Translations under genes and position numbers: made by a program
Notes under the pieces: model-generated
Told to the model about the DNA's origin: nothing
What the model saw: only the letters and a program-made list of their open reading frames with translations
Databases searched by the model: none
DNA from: Rhodospirillaceae bacterium
GTDB taxonomy: Bacteria; Pseudomonadota; Gammaproteobacteria; Steroidobacterales; Rariloculaceae
Assembly (NCBI GenBank): GCA_002718345.1
Contig: PBDA01000030.1
Span: forward strand, 1 to 64,000
Length of the DNA stretch: 64,000 bases
Direction of reading: 5' to 3'
Part shown: positions 44,757-53,998 of the stretch, piece after piece
Numbering within the stretch: position 1 is the first letter of the stretch
Layout of the letters: each line of letters opens with the position of its first letter

Positions 44757-45268
44757 TGGCAATAAATGCATTAGGACTTTTTGATGCACCATCTTCTGCA
44801 TTAGAAGCTGCTGGTGAATTAAAAGGTGCAGGATTCGAAGCTCCCGAGATAATTTCTCCAATTCCTATTCATGGCGTAGAAAAGGTATTAGGAAAAAAGA
44901 AGAATATTATTAAGCGATTTACTTTTTTTGGCGCATTATTTGGGGGGATAGGCGGTTTTGCGCTGGCGGCTGGTACTGCTGTGTTGTATGTACATGTAAC
45001 AGGGGGAAGGCCAGTTATAGCGATACCACCGTTTTTAATTATTACCTATGAGTTAACAATTCTTTGTGGAATTTTGGCGACTGTAGCAGGATTCTTTTTA
45101 AGCTCACGTTTGCCTGCGATGCGGGACAGAGTTTACGCGCCAGAGGCAGCTGTAGATAAATTTGCTGTTACTGTTGAGTGTGAGGATTCAGAACAATTTA
45201 GACGTGCCCATGAAATATTACAGAACGCGGGTGCTGAAGAAATAAGAGAATTGGGGGGTAGTGAGTGA
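44756..45268 (+). CDS. actD: Alternative complex III subunit ActD (DUF3341)
   Basis: A 170-residue protein with a soluble N-terminal domain (LGLFDAPSSALEAAGELKGAGF) and two helices (about 63-85 and 95-118). The start and end overlap neighbouring genes by one to four bases, consistent with coupled translation. DUF3341 is the usual ActD. Confidence 0.9.
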   Translation: MAINALGLFDAPSSALEAAGELKGAGFEAPEIISPIPIHGVEKVLGKKKNIIKRFTFFGALFGGIGGFALAAGTAVLYVHVTGGRPVIAIPPFLIITYELTILCGILATVAGFFLSSRLPAMRDRVYAPEAAVDKFAVTVECEDSEQFRRAHEILQNAGAEEIRELGGSE

Positions 45269-45792
45269 AGTTTTTTATTATGAAAAAAGAACTTACTTTA
45301 TTTCTTGTTTTATGGGTCCCAATTATTAGTTGGGGATTTCCTTGGAATCAAGATATGGTAGATCAGCCTACTGAAAAACCTTTAGAATCAGAAGCTCCTC
45401 CAGGACCAGGTTCAATCCCTATACTTGGTGGTGAAACCCTACCTGCTCCAACGACCGTAGTTGGCATGACAGAGGCTAAAGATGATGCTGCTTCATTAGA
45501 GAATCCAGTGCCTATGACCCAACAGTCAATAGATCGGGGTAAAACACTATATGAAATCAACTGCTCAGTTTGTCATGGTGCTGGCGGGGAGGGTGATGGG
45601 ACAGTAGGGCTTCTTTTTAGCGTGGCTCCAGTAAATTTAAATGATGCCTACACACAAGACCAGGCTGATGGGTCGATATTCTTCACTATTACACGTGGTA
45701 GGGGTGTCATGCCATATTATCGAGATGCTCTGGATCACGAAGAGCGTTGGCATGTTATTAACTATCTTAGAGCGGAGTTTGGATCAGAATGA
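45265..45792 (+). CDS. actE: Alternative complex III monoheme cytochrome c ActE
   Basis: A 175-residue protein with a GTG start, 6 bases after a G-rich site, a signal segment, a Pro-rich linker and one CSVCH heme site followed by GAGGEGDG. The C-terminal half is a class I cytochrome c ending before an overlap of 4 bases with ActF. It likely passes electrons from the complex to the cytochrome c domain of the oxidase. Confidence 0.9.
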   Translation: MKFFIMKKELTLFLVLWVPIISWGFPWNQDMVDQPTEKPLESEAPPGPGSIPILGGETLPAPTTVVGMTEAKDDAASLENPVPMTQQSIDRGKTLYEINCSVCHGAGGEGDGTVGLLFSVAPVNLNDAYTQDQADGSIFFTITRGRGVMPYYRDALDHEERWHVINYLRAEFGSE

Positions 45793-46979
45793 ATGAATCC
45801 CATGCAATCTCCCCAACAGGCGGAAAGCAACCTTTAGTACTACTAGCATCCCTTCTTGCTATATTTATTGGAGGTCTTGGTAATCTGTTTTTCAGAGGTG
45901 ATCAGCTAGATGTGGGTTTGTTTACTGTTTCATTTCTATTTTTGATGGGGATTAGCCAAGCAGGCATTGTGTTTTGTGCAATAACTCGACTTACTCGAGC
46001 ACACTGGTCAAAGCCATATTACCGATTAGCGGAAATTAGTACATTGGCATTTGCCCCATTTGCAATTATCGGTTTTCTGTTTATATATTTTTATGGTCAA
46101 GATGACTTATTTTACTGGTTGCACCATTCAGTAGAGCATTCTCCTGAAGAGCATGTTAGCCCATGGTTGAATATTAACTTTCTTTTGATTAGGCATTTGT
46201 TGGCCTTAGGTGCTTTCTATGGTTTGAGTGCCTACTACGTTATTAAAGGTATTAAAGTTGACCTTTCTAATACGATAGGTGATACAGCAGCTCATCTTAA
46301 AAAAGAAGATGAGTTGTATTTGTTGTCTCCAGTAATTTTAGGACTTTACATACTATGTAATACATTCTTTGCTTGGGATTATGCCATGATGTTGATACCG
46401 CATTGGCATAGCACAGTATTCCCAATTATTTTTTGGTTTGGCAATATGTTTGCTGGAACAGCCGCTTTAATAGCTTTCCCAATTTTGCTAAGAAAAAGTG
46501 CCAATTCGCCATTTGGTCCTGATCAGACTCGATGCCTTGGTATGGTATTAACTGGATTTACGCTCGTCTGGTTTTATATGTTTTGGGCTCAATTTTTTGT
46601 GATGTGGTTTGGAAACCTTCCTCGGGAGACTGATGGGTTATTTCGGCAGATGTATGGACATTATGGGCCATATTTTTGGGCAATGATGGGTGGTTGCTTT
46701 TTTATACCTTTTGTTTCTTTTATATTCGCTTTCGTCAAGCGCTCTCTGGTAACAATGGGGATTCTTGCTCTTTGTATTAATCTGGGAATTTGGCTACAAA
46801 AGTATCTAATGGTCGTGCCAGTTTTTTCACCGGACAATACACCATTCAATAGTTGGATTGATATTGCTGCAGCCACAGGACTTTTAGCTGGGTTTATAGC
46901 GGCAATAATAATTCTATCTAAAAGAGTGCCTATCTATTCAAGCTGGGAGCTGGCTTTAAAGCCTCAACGACGAGATTAA
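45789..46979 (+). CDS. actF: Alternative complex III NrfD-like membrane subunit ActF
   Basis: A 396-residue polytopic protein, paralogous to ActC. It has about ten helices and motifs such as LFLMGISQAGIVFCAITRLTRA. It completes the ActA-B-C-D-E-F set. Together with the upstream coxBA it should form a quinol-to-oxygen chain without cytochrome bc1. It is the last gene of this run. Confidence 0.9.
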   Translation: MNESHAISPTGGKQPLVLLASLLAIFIGGLGNLFFRGDQLDVGLFTVSFLFLMGISQAGIVFCAITRLTRAHWSKPYYRLAEISTLAFAPFAIIGFLFIYFYGQDDLFYWLHHSVEHSPEEHVSPWLNINFLLIRHLLALGAFYGLSAYYVIKGIKVDLSNTIGDTAAHLKKEDELYLLSPVILGLYILCNTFFAWDYAMMLIPHWHSTVFPIIFWFGNMFAGTAALIAFPILLRKSANSPFGPDQTRCLGMVLTGFTLVWFYMFWAQFFVMWFGNLPRETDGLFRQMYGHYGPYFWAMMGGCFFIPFVSFIFAFVKRSLVTMGILALCINLGIWLQKYLMVVPVFSPDNTPFNSWIDIAAATGLLAGFIAAIIILSKRVPIYSSWELALKPQRRD

Positions 46980-47133
46980 AAACTTTAGAAAGATTTTAGT
47001 CGCAGAAAAAATACACTTTAGGCATAGAACCTATTAATATCAAAGCGCTTATGTGTTTTAAGATGCATAGTTTAACTATGTTTTAAGCTATCTCAGACTA
47101 TTCAAATTCCTGTTAGCTAAGGTTATTAAATTA

Positions 47134-47361
47134 ATGAAGAAATGGTTAAAAAAATTATTGCGAAACGATAGCGTATTTCTTTCATTGGTGTATACAGTCG
47201 GGCATATTTTTATTGCTGCATTGTGCGCTGTATTGATCACTGGAGCATCACTACAGTTAGCAACTATTGATGCTTTAGTAGAGCCGGTAATTAATGGTTT
47301 CTGGTTCTATTTCCTGCATGTGCTTTGGAAGAAAAAATTTAGAAAATATGAACACGCATAA
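47134..47361 (+). CDS. DUF2061-like small membrane protein
   Basis: A 75-residue protein with two hydrophobic segments and GASLQLATIDALVEPVINGFWFYFLHVLWKK, a pattern seen in DUF2061 (paired helices and a terminal F-Y-x-x-H-x-x-W). No function is known. It is on its own, with 154 bases upstream, and converges on the diheme cytochrome gene. Confidence 0.55.
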   Translation: MKKWLKKLLRNDSVFLSLVYTVGHIFIAALCAVLITGASLQLATIDALVEPVINGFWFYFLHVLWKKKFRKYEHA

Positions 47362-47461
47362 AAATCTATTTGTTTTTATAAAAAATATATTAGAGAAAGA
47401 ATGAAGTAATCTAAACTCGCTTTTTATGATTGATGAGCTCTCATAAATGACAGAAATAGCA

Positions 47462-48508
47462 TTATTGAGGTAATGAAGCGATGTAGGCTGAGATATAGAG
47501 CATATCGTCAGCTGTAAGGTTAGTTACTACTGGTTCCATTAGAGGGCTTTCTCGCGTGCCCTGTTTGATATCCCAAAGCTGTCTCATGATATAACTAGCT
47601 GTTCGTCCTGCGATTCCAGGAATAAGGCCAAGTCCCATATGATCCTGACCATGGCAAATACCACACTGAATGGTTTTTCCACTTCCTGTTCTGACTAGAT
47701 CTTGACCTTTTTCAAGGCTACCTATTGGAACATATGCAATAAACCCACCTCTTGGATCACGCATCATTTCAGTTTTTTCGGGATCATCAGGGATTTCAAT
47801 TATGCGTTGTCCGAGAGGTATTTCTGGAGCGTTATCTATGGGTAGCATTAGACCGTTTGTGGTTGCTCTCACTTGAGGTGCAGTTTCTGACTCGATTACT
47901 TGGACCATGGGCTGATAACTCATTGATGAGTAGTACTCTGCAACTTCGATTTTTTCCTCGTTACTAAGACGACTGGCAATCCTAGCCATTACATTTGTAT
48001 TGGCTTTACGACTATCCGCACTTTTTCTTTTTCCATCTATGAAAGATTCAAGCTGTTGTAATATATAGTCTTTTGGTAAACCTGAGACATGACCATTTTC
48101 CATTTTTCCTTGGCCATTCGGATAATGACAAAGGGCGCATGCTTGTACACCTTCGGACTCTTTTCCATAAGCAACCACGTCTGGCATTACTGGATGGTCG
48201 TTTGGATACCAGTCAGCTGGACCATAACCAAAATAAGCCTCATTACGAGTAAATGTTAAATTTGTATCTGGAAGTGTTCTCTTAATTCCGTCATCTGGAA
48301 CTGGCGTACCAACATATCCGCATTCGATAGGTCTAGCATCTGGAGGGCAGGGTGGTGCTGTTCTATCTCCTTCGGTTAGTGGGCCTAATAGTCCATAAGC
48401 CCAGTTAGGCCAATCATCTGTGTGTTCAATAGATTGAGCAATTAGAGGCACACTTGTATAAAAATAAGCAAAAATTGTTAAAGTTATGAAATGTATTGAT
48501 CTCTTCAT
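47462..48508 (-). CDS. Diheme cytochrome c, secreted
   Basis: A 348-residue protein with a signal peptide ending PLIAQS and two heme sites: CALCH in the first half and CGICHGQDHMG in the second. The two domains resemble c553/c4 type. It begins the minus-strand run with the DUF6152 cluster. It may be an electron shuttle or donor partner of a periplasmic dehydrogenase; it is close to but outside the complex III operon. Confidence 0.85.
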   Translation of the reverse strand: MKRSIHFITLTIFAYFYTSVPLIAQSIEHTDDWPNWAYGLLGPLTEGDRTAPPCPPDARPIECGYVGTPVPDDGIKRTLPDTNLTFTRNEAYFGYGPADWYPNDHPVMPDVVAYGKESEGVQACALCHYPNGQGKMENGHVSGLPKDYILQQLESFIDGKRKSADSRKANTNVMARIASRLSNEEKIEVAEYYSSMSYQPMVQVIESETAPQVRATTNGLMLPIDNAPEIPLGQRIIEIPDDPEKTEMMRDPRGGFIAYVPIGSLEKGQDLVRTGSGKTIQCGICHGQDHMGLGLIPGIAGRTASYIMRQLWDIKQGTRESPLMEPVVTNLTADDMLYISAYIASLPQ

Positions 48509-48550
48509 GCAGAAAAATCCTTAAATTTAATTATCTCGCCCTAAACATTT

Positions 48551-49216
48551 TTACTTAGGTACCTGATCACATTCATATTCATAAAAATGTGCATCAGGAG
48601 ATAGACCCCAGATATGTGTTGTGTGCCAAGGCTCGTTATAGTGTATTGGGTCTGTAATTGTCATTTCTATCTGAAGCGTTTTATCATCCAGGCGCGTAAA
48701 TTTTTCAATAATTTCAGTTGATTCGCTAAGCGGTAAGCCTTCCCAAAAGTAGCTGACGCCGCGCAAACCATATGTTTTAACCACTAGGGTTTCATCTTCC
48801 CATTGCCCATTAGAATGACCCATCCATGTTGAACCAACCTCAGTTGGTACATTACGACCATCCATAAAAATTCTTCGGACTTGGTGGTATGCCTCGAATA
48901 GTATCCATATGCGTTCTTCTGATTGAATTATCTCTATGCTAGTTGGAGCCCACGCTATCATTGCACGTGGCATATAAACGATACATCTTAGATATGGGTC
49001 ATTAGCAATATCAAATTCATCTTGAGCAGTCCTTCCTGCGAGCGTAAATGGCGGATTAACGGGAAGAATCTGGCTAATATCGCGTTGTGGTCTCCATATT
49101 CCTTCTATATTACCTTCAGCTTGAGTGTATTTAACGCTCAATATAGATATTGAAAAAAGTAAAATTACTAAAAATTTCTTTTGAAACAGATAATAGTTCA
49201 CGATTATTCTTGCCAA
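48551..49216 (-). CDS. Secreted protein of unknown family (partner of DUF6152)
   Basis: Not recognised by name. It has a signal-like N-terminus, then GIWRP, SIEIIQSEERIWILFE, VRRIFMDGR, WEDETLVVKT and a C-terminal FYEYECDQ. The same order (R-x-I-x-x-D-G-R or T-R-R-T-I-H, G-x-W-E-D/G-D, and a final C) occurs in the C-terminal half of the fusion at 49.8 kb and in the protein at 50.9 kb, so three members sit together. It lies 2 bases after a DUF6152 gene on the same strand. It is likely a beta-rich periplasmic protein. Confidence 0.7.
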   Translation of the reverse strand: MARIIVNYYLFQKKFLVILLFSISILSVKYTQAEGNIEGIWRPQRDISQILPVNPPFTLAGRTAQDEFDIANDPYLRCIVYMPRAMIAWAPTSIEIIQSEERIWILFEAYHQVRRIFMDGRNVPTEVGSTWMGHSNGQWEDETLVVKTYGLRGVSYFWEGLPLSESTEIIEKFTRLDDKTLQIEMTITDPIHYNEPWHTTHIWGLSPDAHFYEYECDQVPK

Positions 49217-49218
49217 AA

Positions 49219-49638
49219 CTATAAGAATGGTACTTCTAGAACAGGACTTCCTCTTTGCATTTCATAGCCATTAGGGAAGAGTATCCAGTTTAGTCGCATT
49301 TCTGGTTCACCATGTCTAGATGGATGACCCCTAACCTTTATAAAATCACCAGGTTTTAATGAGTCATGGGAGAGCCCACCTTCTCTGTAAAATGTTGTCA
49401 CTGCAGCGCTTTCTATTAACCATCTTTCTATTTCCCCGTTCTGATTAGTAACATCTATATAAATAAGCACATGAGGATTTCTAAATTCATACTGAGTAAC
49501 GGTTCCCTCAATTGAGGATTCTTGGTTTGGGTCAAAGTGGTTAGTAAAACCATGATGTGCAACAACAGAATTAAAAGAAAAGCCAAACATAAGGGTTATG
49601 TATACAGGCCTAGGTATATTTAGAAATCTAATATTCAT
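49219..49638 (-). CDS. DUF6152 family secreted protein
   Basis: A 139-residue protein with a signal peptide ending before HHGFTNHFDP, then EGTVTQYEFRNPHVLIYIDV and LKPGDFIKVRGHPSRHG, the DUF6152 pattern. It starts the minus-strand pair with the unnamed family member downstream (2-base gap). It diverges from the fusion gene at 49836; the 197-base AT-rich gap probably holds promoters for both. Function unknown. Confidence 0.8.
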   Translation of the reverse strand: MNIRFLNIPRPVYITLMFGFSFNSVVAHHGFTNHFDPNQESSIEGTVTQYEFRNPHVLIYIDVTNQNGEIERWLIESAAVTTFYREGGLSHDSLKPGDFIKVRGHPSRHGEPEMRLNWILFPNGYEMQRGSPVLEVPFL

Positions 49639-49835
49639 TAATGAACCTTATGAAACAATAAAACTCGCTAATATATGTCACAGTAATATCGAAAATAGTC
49701 ACAATGGAAACTAAGGTCAAGTCTGTTTTTGTCTGCAAAAAGTTTAATTAATTAGTATTTTAATAATTAAGCAAGAGAAAGTTAGATGATTTGTTAAACT
49801 TATTCAAAGAGAACCTATATTGGGTGGAGAATTAT

Positions 49836-50882
49836 ATGCTTATCAGGATTGCCGGATTAATTCTCGTATTGAGTATCTCAACTTCTGCAAGCGCTCATCA
49901 TGCAGTCGGTGCAAGGTATAACATGGATGATTTAATTGAGGTTGAAGGTGAGGTTACCGAGGTATTAATAAGAAACCCGCATTCTCAAATTGGAATTCGC
50001 CGAATTGCCGACAATGGAGCTATAGAGAACTGGAGAATGGCTACTACAGCTGTTAGCAATATGCGCAGATGGCAAATTGACCCTTCTTTTGTCCAGGTTG
50101 GAGATATTGTTCGGGTGGCGGGATACCTTTCACGTTTTGATGATAATGATCTTTATTTTACAAATCTTTTGACAGCTAACGGTTACGAAGTGTTTTTAGA
50201 CAGAAATGCAACATCTATTTGGACAGATCAAACAATAGAGATGTCCGCTAGTCGTCGGCGTAGTATTGGGTCGATTACAGCACCCGAACTTGGAATTTTT
50301 CGTATTTGGAGTACGCCCGATAACATTCCAATGCTAATGCCCCGTAACATTGGAAAAACAACTGAGGGACGGGCTAATCTAACTTCTGATGCACTCCAGG
50401 CACAGGACTCATATGTGCGGGACAGAGATAATCCTCTGCAAAATTGCACGCCTAAAGGCATGCCATTGATTATGGAGGCTCCTTATCCCTTTGAGATGTA
50501 CAGAGATGGCTCTAATATCATTTGGCATAACGAGGAGTATGACACTCGTCGAACTATACATATAGATACATCTGATCCGGGTGAAGTAGAGCCTTCTATA
50601 CTTGGTTATTCAGTTGGTGTTTGGGAGGACGAGTACAATCTGATTGTTACCACTACTCATATTAGTTGGGGGCATCTCGATGGCCAGGGGATTCCTTTAA
50701 GCTTGTCTGCTGAAGTAGTCGAGAAATTTAGCGTAAGTGCTCAAGGAGACAGGCTAGATTATGAAATAACTATTGTTGATCCTGTGAATCTGGTCGAGCC
50801 AGTAAGTTTCTCTAAACATTGGGTTTGGTATCCAGATGCTGAAGTTGGAGAATACAATTGTACTATTGAGGCAGAGAATTAG
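49836..50882 (+). CDS. DUF6152 domain fused to the unnamed partner domain
   Basis: About 348 residues. I chose the ATG at 49836, 6 bases after GGAG, rather than the TTG at 49791, because it starts the signal peptide directly (LIRIAGLILVLSISTSASA before HHAV). The N-terminal 120 residues are DUF6152 (EGEVTEVLIRNPHSQ, VGDIVRVAGY). The C-terminal half has the same marks as the proteins at 48.6 and 50.9 kb (GVWEDEYNLIV, VVEKF, VGEYNC). The fusion shows that the two families act together. No function is known. Confidence 0.75.
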   Translation: MLIRIAGLILVLSISTSASAHHAVGARYNMDDLIEVEGEVTEVLIRNPHSQIGIRRIADNGAIENWRMATTAVSNMRRWQIDPSFVQVGDIVRVAGYLSRFDDNDLYFTNLLTANGYEVFLDRNATSIWTDQTIEMSASRRRSIGSITAPELGIFRIWSTPDNIPMLMPRNIGKTTEGRANLTSDALQAQDSYVRDRDNPLQNCTPKGMPLIMEAPYPFEMYRDGSNIIWHNEEYDTRRTIHIDTSDPGEVEPSILGYSVGVWEDEYNLIVTTTHISWGHLDGQGIPLSLSAEVVEKFSVSAQGDRLDYEITIVDPVNLVEPVSFSKHWVWYPDAEVGEYNCTIEAEN

Positions 50883-50896
50883 AATAATTACATAAG

Positions 50897-51778
50897 ATGC
50901 TGAAATATAAAAATATGTTGTTTTTTAATTATATGCTTTGTCTTCATATAGTTCATTTGTCTGTTATTCGGTCAATTATTTATAAATGTAAACAGGGTTT
51001 GTTCTTATGGTTTTTTTCTAAGTTATGTATGGCGCAATCATTAGTATCTTATGAACAATTACCTGACTGGAGTGGTGTTTGGCAAATGAATGGATCGACT
51101 GTGTTTGATGCCTCTAGTGTACAGCCTGAAGGCGGTCGGGCTGGGTCAGCTGGTGTAAGAGAATTTCCACCGTATAACGAAGAATGGGAGGCCATTTATG
51201 AAGATAATATGGAACAAGTGAGTTTAGGACGTTTTCCTGACCCATTATCGATTTGTGGTACTCCAGCGGGTTATCCGCGCATGTTAAATGTACCAGGCGC
51301 AATAGAATTTGTTGTGCGACCTGAGCAAGTATGGATTCTTACCGAAGATGGACCAAGTATTGCAAGAATTTATACAGATGGACGTAGTCACCCTCCAGAA
51401 GATGAAATCTGGCCGACATATAGCGGTGAATCAGTGGGATATTGGGAAGGTGATACTTTAGTTTTTGAAACTATAGGCATAAAGGGTAAGGGTGACGCAA
51501 TAATTGATCGTACTGGCTTAGTCTTAAGTGTTGATGCACGTATAAAGACGGAGATTCGCAGGGTCGATATTAGTACCATGGAAGCTCAAATTGAGATAAC
51601 AGACAGCACTGCAATGACTGAGTCTTGGGTTGTCACAAAGCGTTACGGTAAGCTAGAAGATGGTGCTCGAATGTTTGATGTAGCATGTGTTGAAAATAAT
51701 CGTAATCCCATTGATGAAACTGGAAGAACATTAACCTTGGATTCGCAAGGTAATATTTTAGATTCAGGAGTTAATTGA
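50897..51778 (+). CDS. Secreted protein of the same unnamed partner family
   Basis: A 293-residue protein with a long hydrophobic leader, then LPDWSGVWQMNGS, a marker of the family. It repeats the shared blocks (IARIYTDGRSHP, YWEGDTLVFET, MFDVACVEN). The gene ends with TGA at 51776-51778, overlapping the TTG start of the next DUF6152 gene. Long N-terminal leader suggests that a downstream start is possible. Confidence 0.68.
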   Translation: MLKYKNMLFFNYMLCLHIVHLSVIRSIIYKCKQGLFLWFFSKLCMAQSLVSYEQLPDWSGVWQMNGSTVFDASSVQPEGGRAGSAGVREFPPYNEEWEAIYEDNMEQVSLGRFPDPLSICGTPAGYPRMLNVPGAIEFVVRPEQVWILTEDGPSIARIYTDGRSHPPEDEIWPTYSGESVGYWEGDTLVFETIGIKGKGDAIIDRTGLVLSVDARIKTEIRRVDISTMEAQIEITDSTAMTESWVVTKRYGKLEDGARMFDVACVENNRNPIDETGRTLTLDSQGNILDSGVN

Positions 51779-52173
51779 ATCCGATGATAACTTTGCAATA
51801 TAGAAAAATTTCTCAATATTTGGCTATCCTTTTGCTGCAGTTTTTTTATCCTACAGCGATCGCACATCACTCAGGAAACATGTTTGATCGTGAACAGATT
51901 GTAGAGTTGGTTGGTATAGTCAGAGAGTTCCAGTGGACAAGCCCCCATATATGGATACAAGTTTTAGTTATCTCTGAAACAGGTATAACAGAAGAATGGA
52001 GTATTGAAGGAGGAGTGCCAAATAGGCTATTTCGATCTGGGTGGAGACCAAATACATTTAAGCCCGGTCATCAAGTAATACTCCAAGCTTACCCTATGCG
52101 TGATGGCGCAAGAGCTGGATTGTTTATTGGTGCAAAACTTAATGATGGGTCAATTCTGGGTGAATTTAATTAA
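51775..52173 (+). CDS. DUF6152 family secreted protein
   Basis: A 132-residue protein with a signal peptide ending TAIA before HHSGNMFD, then LVGIVREFQWTSPHIWIQV and FKPGHQVILQAYPMRDG. The TTG at 51775 has AGGAG 4 bases upstream; ATG at 51784 is the alternative. The NPH motif reads SPH here. It is the last gene of the divergent plus-strand set. Confidence 0.72.
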   Translation: MNPMITLQYRKISQYLAILLLQFFYPTAIAHHSGNMFDREQIVELVGIVREFQWTSPHIWIQVLVISETGITEEWSIEGGVPNRLFRSGWRPNTFKPGHQVILQAYPMRDGARAGLFIGAKLNDGSILGEFN

Positions 52174-52216
52174 TAAAAACTAGTGATTTTTTAGCTGGAT
52201 GTATTTATGGTGATTG

Positions 52217-52867
52217 ATGATGGCTATTAGCAAGTTTGATTTTTCTGAGTTTAAAGAAGTTATAAAAACTGAAGATCAATTAAGAGCAATAATGGGAGAA
52301 GCTACTACTACCGTATTGAATAAATCTATCGATAAGTTAGATAATATATGTACAGCATTTATCGCTAAGTCTAGCTTTGTCATCATTGCATCAGCTAATT
52401 CCCAAGGTGAGCTTGATGTCTCTCCAAAAGGTGACCCTAAGGGCTTTGTTCGGGTTCTTGACGAAAAGCACATTGCAATACCTGAAAGACCGGGAAATAG
52501 AAGAGCAGATACTTTTCGTAATTTGCTTGATAATCCTCAAGTCGGACTAATCTTTTTAGTTCCAGGTAAAGGGGAAACATTGCGAGTAAATGGTAGAGCA
52601 AAAATTGTGCGTGACAAGTCTTTGAGAGAAAGTATGGCTATAAATAACCAAGTACCAGATTTTGCAACACTTATTGAAATTGATGAGGTATTTATGCATT
52701 GCCCTAAGTGCGTAGTGAGATCAAAAATTTGGGAGCCAGAGCATTGGCCGGGCCACGCAGGAATAGCAGATATTGGTGAAGCGGTCATAGCTCATGCAGG
52801 TTTGTCTATTGCGCCAGATCAATATGAGCAATTAGCAATAGCAGAAGATAGAAATAAGCTTTACTAA
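52217..52867 (+). CDS. PPOX-type FMN flavoprotein (MSMEG_1061-like)
   Basis: A 216-residue member of the pyridoxamine-5'-phosphate-oxidase-like split-barrel fold. Recognisable segments are DVSPKGDPKGFVRVLDE, PERPGNRRADTFRNLL and LRVNGRAKIVRD, the FMN-binding part, and a CPKCVVRSKIWEPEHWP end. The ATG at 52217 follows a TTG at 52214. It is probably an FMN-dependent reductase or oxidase of unknown substrate, placed between the DUF6152 cluster and the TRAP receptor. Confidence 0.85.
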   Translation: MMAISKFDFSEFKEVIKTEDQLRAIMGEATTTVLNKSIDKLDNICTAFIAKSSFVIIASANSQGELDVSPKGDPKGFVRVLDEKHIAIPERPGNRRADTFRNLLDNPQVGLIFLVPGKGETLRVNGRAKIVRDKSLRESMAINNQVPDFATLIEIDEVFMHCPKCVVRSKIWEPEHWPGHAGIADIGEAVIAHAGLSIAPDQYEQLAIAEDRNKLY

Positions 52868-52890
52868 GATGTATATCAGGGGTGTGATGG

Positions 52891-53988
52891 TTGAAACGAC
52901 GTGAATTTTTAGGTGGTTTAGGTGGTGGAACTGCTTTGGCAGCATGCACACCTACGCCTCAGCCTAATGTGTATTTGGCTGATACAGGTTCTCAGGAGCA
53001 ATTTTCTTGGCGTATGGTTACTACCTGGCCAAAAAATTTTCCAGGTCTTGGGACTGGTGTTAATACTGTTGTTAAATATATAAATGAGTTGAGCGGTGGA
53101 AGACTTAATATCACGGTCTACGGCTCGGGTGAATTAGTACCTGCATTTGAGGTATTTGATGCAGTATCTTTGGGAGCTGCAGAAATAGGGCATAGCCCCT
53201 CGTATTATTGGCTTGGAAAGAGCCAAGCAGCACAATTTTTCACAACTCTTCCATTTGGTATGACAGCACATGAGCATAATGCATGGCTTTACTATGGGGG
53301 TGGTATGGATTTGTGGAGAGAGTTTTATGAGCCATTTAATTTAGTACCCTTCCCTGTTGGGAATACAGGGGTGCAGATGGGGGGGTGGTTTAATAAGTCT
53401 ATCAATACAATCGACGATCTTCAGGGTCTAAAAATTAGAATGCCTGGGCTCGCTGGAGAAGTTTTGCGTCGGGCTGGCGCAATACCTGTAAATATGCCTA
53501 ATTCAGAGATATTTACAGCGCTTCAAACTGGTGCAATCGATGCCGCTGAATGGGTAAGTCCCTATAACGATCAAGCTATGGGATTACAGCAAGCAGCGCA
53601 ATATTATTACTATCCTGGTTGGCAAGAGCCTGGACCAGCAATCGAGTGCATAGTTAATAAAGAGGCATGGGACTCTTTGCCCGCTGACCTGCAAGCAATT
53701 ATTCGTGTTGCTTGCCAAGCAGCTGTAGTTGATATGACATCTGAGTTCATGGCCCGTAATGCTTATGCATTGCAAGAACTCATTGATGATGGCGGTGTTG
53801 AATTACGTGAATATCCGCAGTCATTACTGATCGAGCTTAAGAGGTTAACCTTTGAGGTGGTTGAAGAACTGGCCGAGAATGACCCTCAAGTTGCCAAGGT
53901 TTGGGATTCATATCGAGAATTTATGGAATTATCTCGTGGCTGGCAAGCAATCTCAGAGCAGTCATATTTAGAGACCCAAGAACTCTGA
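52891..53988 (+). CDS. TakP-like TRAP solute-binding protein, Tat/lipoprotein leader
   Basis: A 365-residue DctP-type receptor. It starts at TTG 8 bases after AGGGG and has KRREFLGGLGGG then LAAC, a Tat-like leader with a lipobox-like Cys. The rest closely resembles TakP (2-oxo-acid binding): WRMVTTWPKNF, NAWLYYGGGMDLW, GNTGVQMGGWFNK, LKIRMPGLAGEVL with the ligand Arg, and AAEWVSPYNDQ. No DctQ or DctM is next to it, so the permease is elsewhere or it acts alone. It lies 10 bases before nitrile hydratase beta. Confidence 0.9.
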   Translation: MKRREFLGGLGGGTALAACTPTPQPNVYLADTGSQEQFSWRMVTTWPKNFPGLGTGVNTVVKYINELSGGRLNITVYGSGELVPAFEVFDAVSLGAAEIGHSPSYYWLGKSQAAQFFTTLPFGMTAHEHNAWLYYGGGMDLWREFYEPFNLVPFPVGNTGVQMGGWFNKSINTIDDLQGLKIRMPGLAGEVLRRAGAIPVNMPNSEIFTALQTGAIDAAEWVSPYNDQAMGLQQAAQYYYYPGWQEPGPAIECIVNKEAWDSLPADLQAIIRVACQAAVVDMTSEFMARNAYALQELIDDGGVELREYPQSLLIELKRLTFEVVEELAENDPQVAKVWDSYREFMELSRGWQAISEQSYLETQEL

Positions 53989-53998
53989 TTTATTAAGA

